Assembly: GCA_050116035.1 (NCBI GenBank)
Contig: JASFPJ010000109.1
Span: 1-9,737, forward strand
From: SOIA01 sp050116035
GTDB taxonomy: Bacteria; Acidobacteriota; Aminicenantia; Aminicenantales; Aminicenantaceae
Direction: 5' to 3'
DNA: 9,737 nucleotides
The first letter of the stretch is position 1. Each line of letters opens with the position of its first letter. Of this stretch, positions 7,601 through 9,737 are shown in pieces. The position numbers and the translations under genes were made by a program. The notes beneath the pieces were generated by a model. It saw only the letters and a list, made by a program, of their open reading frames with translations. It searched no databases and was not told the DNA's origin.

Positions 7601-8558
7601 GATCGCCTAAAGGGAAAAAAATCAACCTCAGCCCAACCAGTATCAGGATAACGAGCAATAAAGGCAGTAATTTCCGCTCCTTGAAGAACAAAGGAGATTT
7701 AACACAATGGATGAGGAGAGAGAGGAGGGAAAAGCCGAGGAGCAGGTAGAAAATAAGAAGAAAGTTTTCCTTCTGACCTGTGAGTTTTGCAGAAAGTGTC
7801 AGAGGATAGAGGGAGATAGTCGCGACGATTTTCTCTGCTTTATTCCTTAAGGGAAAGAGATATGTGCGAATTTCGTATTGAGGCCCTCTCTGGGCGAAGT
7901 ATTCATCCTTGTGTCGGGAAAAGAGTTTTTCAAATCCTGAGACATCATCTCGAAAATCCGAATAGTCGATAGCGCAGTTGATGAGCCACTTGGGTTTCAA
8001 GAAATGGTATTCTTTGAGATAGGGTGTTTTAAATTCCGGGATAAAAGCCATAAGCCTGAATATGATGATGTAATTGTCCGGCTTGACCTTCTGTAGCGCA
8101 GCCAGATAGACAGAAGATTTATGTTTGATGAGAAATGAAGAGTCCTGCTTGAGAAAGTTGAACGAGTCTTCTTCAGGAAAGGGCGTCTTAATGAAGTCAG
8201 CGATATTCCCCTGCCAAAGGATGAGCCCTTCTTCGCTGGTGTAATAGCCGATGCCTTCAATTTCAGTGTTGAGGTTAAGCCTTTTGAAAAGTCTGAATAT
8301 CTCGTTCTTATCTTCAGGGAAAGGAGAATTCAAGATTATTCTTTTCTTCAGTTCCAAATGGGCCTCAAGGGCATTGAATTCGTTTTTTATGGCTTTTGAT
8401 TGTTTCCTTAACTGATCCAGACTTTTTTGAGAATATCTTGAAGAAACGAATGAAGGAAGGAGGAAGGAGAGAATCAAAGCAATCGCTGAGAGACCGATAC
8501 CCAAAAGAAATCCTAAGAAGAAGCCTTTGTTTTTCAGAGATTGAGTCAACATTTTCAA
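4692..8558 (-). CDS. Giant NtrY-like sensor histidine kinase, 12 TM, three extracytoplasmic domains
   Basis: About 1,288 residues, far longer than typical NtrY (roughly 700-770). Predicted membrane segments: 13-35, 266-286, 297-316, 347-366, 380-400, 424-446, 454-473, 479-498, 506-524, 786-806, 820-840 and 986-1006. Lys/Arg-rich loops (287-296, 367-379, 447-453, 499-505, 807-819) all fall on the cytoplasmic side, so the topology is self-consistent. It leaves three outside domains: 36-265, 525-785 (with a Cache/PAS-like GFAIFDPEGRLIF near 709-721) and 841-985 (Cache-like, DVNLYQDGRITSSSRREFF). The cytoplasmic part has HAMP (about 1010-1063), HisKA with phospho-acceptor His1082 in VAHEIKNPLTPIQL, and HATPase_c with Asn1195/Asn1199, DTGIGI (1227-1232) and GTGLGL (1251-1256). 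All catalytic boxes are intact. Numbering is from the TTG at 8558, which overlaps the upstream stop (TTGA); the ATG at 8552, two codons in, is at least as likely. No strong ribosome-binding site is visible at either, so coupling to the upstream gene is likely. No response regulator is adjacent; signal and target are unknown. Confidence 0.93.
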   Translation of the reverse strand: MKMLTQSLKNKGFFLGFLLGIGLSAIALILSFLLPSFVSSRYSQKSLDQLRKQSKAIKNEFNALEAHLELKKRIILNSPFPEDKNEIFRLFKRLNLNTEIEGIGYYTSEEGLILWQGNIADFIKTPFPEEDSFNFLKQDSSFLIKHKSSVYLAALQKVKPDNYIIIFRLMAFIPEFKTPYLKEYHFLKPKWLINCAIDYSDFRDDVSGFEKLFSRHKDEYFAQRGPQYEIRTYLFPLRNKAEKIVATISLYPLTLSAKLTGQKENFLLIFYLLLGFSLLSLLIHCVKSPLFFKERKLLPLLLVILILVGLRLIFFPLGDLEKIQSLPIFSPSSASFFSIWILTKSPADIFLTAFFLFLIAGCLGIYSRNLFKSKKRKSSLLSVPIILVFIFTSLFFMFVFQELLFRLVSHSNINLLHFSLNPSFFLLHLSIFLFLSVALFAIFTGLRIISSHSRIFLPLLILIFEFGAYFLFFKDRNSLFLFTLQFLIITLALFVSFFPKLIKRKEVLLSILLLPTLFIYASLHLSTSNRNNSLLQNSLQNIIKSQEPWGFFMLNQSFPEIDKREESIISFLQSSEPPGFAHSLWERTLPAKFNWYSSLEIIAPDGITNPDGEFLSRFSLNVPELYSADFDLPISREWSISYLNIPIMGEERDFLLGYKDWFVEENHLGRTILYLSIDYDMLPFLYSANPYFELLRVTSIPSLDQFDLGFAIFDPEGRLIFNPNNISSGIPPAVLEKIDSQDSLWSVFTDKRKKFHSFYFKKNHRIYSLFIPKKNFFNFSTEFMRLFFFYLAISLLFFILSAIGAGKRFKNPLWSFSNRVYISFVAIALIPLLLFTFLTRNFFAQIFTQQFTEKAEIHANFVRRVMEDFMITQQEEMVSLITPPETVVLEISSIISSDVNLYQDGRITSSSRREFFDSGLIPDLIDGEIYYKIQYENNPYYTQTQKIGGYSFHTLTTSYSLGDSLLLISLPFPLEQQEISKATDDLIEFLFFISVFFIAVVLGFARGIGHMIVTPIRKLLMGTKEVSSGNLEISIPHKPQDEMKTLIDGFNTMIKNLKKHQQELTDMGKKVAWAEMARKVAHEIKNPLTPIQLSAEHLLRVYKDKKKNFDKALQESASYIITEVENLRKIAQEFLETSKEVVIQKEPLDLKKLLQETVAPYKNMISERIGFKEEYEGRDFQIVGDRSRMMIALRNIFINAIEAIQGKGEIEIIVSEEKNRIRLEIRDTGIGIGKEMLDRIFESNFSTKDMGTGLGLPISKKIIEEHGGSIHASSKEKEGTQIFIDLPK

Positions 8559-9022
8559 ATTTTTTCTGCTCTGATTTCTATTATTTTCCAGACATTTTTA
8601 GGTTCTTCCTTTTTCTGATTCTCTGGAGAGAACAGAGCTCGGTCTAGAAGTTCTTTTTCATTCACCAAGAAAAAGAAAATATGCAGGACGTGTTGATCAT
8701 CATTTTTATTGTCTCTGAATGACCATCTGGCCTTAAAAATGAAGCTTATTTCATCTGAAGATGAGGGGATTTCACTCTCTGAAAAAAATTCGAAGGTTGT
8801 ATAGGAAGAAAATATTTTTTTAAACAGAAAATAAGCTTGCTGACTGGAGAGTTGGTCGGAGAATGAAATGGGCTCCGGGAGGGAGATGTTGACTGAGCTG
8901 CTGGATGAAAGATGAGGGTAGAGTATCTTTGGATTATTTTGGAGGAATGCTTTTTCTATGTCCTGTGTGGTTGTGGAGAGAAGAGAGAAAAGTAACGGAA
9001 GAAGGATCTTGAGATATACCAC
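8555..9022 (-). CDS. Small secreted DUF4783-like (NTF2-like) protein, kinase partner candidate
   Basis: A 155-residue protein. A hydrophobic N-terminus (YLKILLPLLFSLLS, 3-16) looks like a signal peptide, with possible cleavage near 16-20. The mature part, beginning D-I-E-K-A-F (21-26), alternates predicted helix and strand. It follows the layout of DUF4783 proteins: IEKAF, a polar segment with L-P-E-P, a helix with Q-A-Y-F-L-F-K-K-I-F, strands ending HIFFFLV, and a C-terminal WKIIEIRAEKI. This is a weak, pattern-level match. The start is GTG; a TAA stop lies immediately upstream in frame, so no longer form exists. Its TGA overlaps the kinase TTG start, or precedes the kinase ATG by 2 nt, which strongly implies coupled translation. 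I infer an export-compartment protein that works with the kinase sensor domains, perhaps as ligand binder or modulator. Confidence 0.8.
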   Translation of the reverse strand: MVYLKILLPLLFSLLSTTTQDIEKAFLQNNPKILYPHLSSSSSVNISLPEPISFSDQLSSQQAYFLFKKIFSSYTTFEFFSESEIPSSSDEISFIFKARWSFRDNKNDDQHVLHIFFFLVNEKELLDRALFSPENQKKEEPKNVWKIIEIRAEKI

Positions 9023-9031
9023 TTAAAAAAT

Positions 9032-9059
9032 ATTATCACAGCTTTCCAGAATTAGGCAA
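9032..9059 (-). promoter_or_regulatory. Candidate extended -10 promoter of the DUF4783-like/kinase pair
   Basis: On the minus strand TTGCCT (9059-9054, 4 of 6) is followed after 16 nt by GATAAT (9037-9032, 5 of 6), preceded by TG one base upstream as in extended -10 promoters. Transcription would begin about 7-8 nt downstream, only about 2 nt before the GTG at 9022. No ribosome-binding sequence exists in that interval, so a leaderless mRNA is suggested. Confidence 0.5.
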
Positions 9060-9094
9060 GGGAGACAATCTCAAACAGGGAAAGGAGGCAGGTG

Positions 9095-9253
9095 TTTATG
9101 CTCAGTAATCAGGTCTTTTGGCATTGATATTGAAGGCAAAGGTGTCATTGCGAGCGAAGCGCGGCAATCCCATAAGAAAAAATATTTTTATTTCTATGAG
9201 ATTGCTTCACTCCATTCAAGATGACATTCGAGAAGTATTACTAAATTATTGAG
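9095..9253. repeat. MITE-like element, simple copy B (GTCATTGCGAGC family)
   Basis: A 159-bp non-coding element with left end TTTATGCTCAGTAAT and right end AATTATTGAG. One pair of imperfect inverted arms is seen: GTCATTGCGAGCGAAGCGCGG... (9144-9171) and 9198-9225 (GAGATTGCTTCACTCC...). It shares an identical 24-bp block (9125-9148) with copy A (4451-4474) in the same orientation, but lacks the extra arm pair of copy A. It lies between the ribbon-helix-helix gene and the promoter of the sensor pair, so most of the 260-bp gap 9023-9282 is explained. Confidence 0.75.
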
Positions 9254-9258
9254 GAAGT

Positions 9259-9279
9259 GGAGCAAGCCGCTTTTTTACT
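9259..9279. repeat. Possible half REP unit next to copy B
   Basis: GGAGCAAGCCGCTTTTTTA (9259-9277) aligns with GGAGACAGGCCACTTTTTTA at 4325-4344 with one gap and two substitutions. It lies a few bases past the right end of copy B and 3-4 nt from the stop codon of the ribbon-helix-helix gene. No inverted partner is clear nearby, so this may be a decayed REP or coincidence. Confidence 0.35.
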
Positions 9280-9282
9280 GGA

Positions 9283-9720
9283 TTAGCTTTTTTTTGTTGT
9301 TTTTTTACTCGGAGCCTTTGCCTCTTTACTCTGAGTCTCTACTTTTTCCATCTCTTGGGAAATAATGTCTTTCAATTCTGTTTTAATTTTGTTTATTTTA
9401 TACAGCTGGCTGGATATTTTGGAGAAAAGAGGCTCCTGGCTCTTTATTCCTTCATGGATGAGAAATGCGGCACTCTCAGAGCGGCTTCTAAACAGCCCCG
9501 CATCGACCAGCATCCGGAGCTTTTTATCGCTGTCTTCATTGACCCGAATGGTGAGAACCGTGTTTCTGGAGGCCATTGCTTTATCGATGACTTTCTTAAT
9601 GGATTCTGCCGTTTTTACCGCGAATTTTTCAACCTGGGAGCCCAGCTCGTCAAGAGTGCTCTGGTGTTTCTTGGCTTTTGTCTTTGATTTTGTTTCTTGT
9701 GTGGTTTTTTTGTTTTCCAT
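9283..9720 (-). CDS. Ribbon-helix-helix-like protein with lysine-rich tails
   Basis: A 145-residue, strongly basic protein. The N-terminal tail (1-20) is Lys/Thr-rich. A helical segment (about 23-50, LDELGSQVEKFAVKTAESIKKVIDKAM) may form a coiled coil. A candidate ribbon-helix-helix domain follows: strand NTVLTIRV (53-60), helix 61-75 and helix 79-92 (SRSESAAFLIHEGIKS). The S-R-S-E-S-A-A-F-L-I-H-E-G stretch is typical of CopG/MetJ-fold second helices. A further helical region (95-127) precedes a Lys/Ala/Pro tail (128-145). DNA binding is inferred from the fold-like pattern; the target is unknown. The ATG is supported by AGAGGA 5 nt upstream. The tails recall small nucleoid-type proteins, while the core recalls antitoxin or repressor proteins; no toxin partner lies downstream. 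Confidence 0.8.
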   Translation of the reverse strand: MENKKTTQETKSKTKAKKHQSTLDELGSQVEKFAVKTAESIKKVIDKAMASRNTVLTIRVNEDSDKKLRMLVDAGLFRSRSESAAFLIHEGIKSQEPLFSKISSQLYKINKIKTELKDIISQEMEKVETQSKEAKAPSKKTTKKS

Positions 9721-9737
9721 AATTATCCTCTTTTGTA

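Noticed and set aside
9355..9687. Plus-strand 110-residue frame across the ribbon-helix-helix gene
   Set aside because: Antisense, no domain; the minus-strand frame has AGAGGA at the right spacing and a coherent domain pattern.
1..9737. tRNA or rRNA genes
   Set aside because: No cloverleaf-like sequence with T-arm consensus, and no rRNA-like stretch, was recognised on either strand by eye.

Overview
The window is bacterial chromosomal DNA with a fairly low to moderate GC content. It carries eight complete protein genes with clear bacterial ribosome-binding sites at most starts. Several features suggest an uncultured, repeat-rich, cobalamin-using bacterium with an outer compartment: a B12-dependent propionyl/methylmalonyl-CoA accessory pair, an acyl-CoA dehydrogenase, an NtrY-type kinase with three extracytoplasmic domains, and many small inverted-repeat elements between genes. 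I would guess a candidate-phylum lineage such as Aminicenantes or a neighbouring group. That is a weak inference from gene content and style; nothing in the window proves taxonomy.

Left part (1-600): a small membrane-anchored protein with a YHS/TRASH-like cysteine motif is encoded on the minus strand. It is bracketed by two related, same-orientation elements of 120-124 bp with inverted-repeat ends (41-160 and 474-597). Middle-left (733-3653, plus strand): four genes run in one direction: an acyl-CoA dehydrogenase, the mutase chaperone GTPase MeaB, methylmalonyl-CoA epimerase and a small DUF2905 membrane protein. The last three are close together (60 and 13 nt gaps). They point to oxidation of short acyl-CoAs and interconversion of propionate and succinate through methylmalonyl-CoA, but the mutase itself is not in the window. 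A flavodoxin-fold gene (3686-4183, minus) converges on this cluster.

Middle gap (4184-4691): no gene is seen. It holds a candidate flavodoxin promoter, a REP/REPIN-like inverted pair (4321-4420) and, directly abutting it, a MITE-like element of the 'GTCATTGCGAGCGAAGC' type (4417-4670).

Right part (4692-9720, all minus strand): a small secreted DUF4783-like protein and a very large sensor histidine kinase (about 1,288 residues, 12 predicted membrane segments, HAMP, HisKA, HATPase_c) are translationally coupled. No response regulator is present. A second copy of the MITE-like element (9095-9253) lies upstream of this pair in the same orientation as the first, so the sensor pair is flanked by direct repeats. 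The last gene encodes a ribbon-helix-helix-like protein with lysine-rich tails.

The two most unusual things are the architecture of the histidine kinase with its secreted partner, and the dense set of small inverted-repeat elements, of at least three kinds, that occupy nearly every non-coding gap longer than 150 bp.
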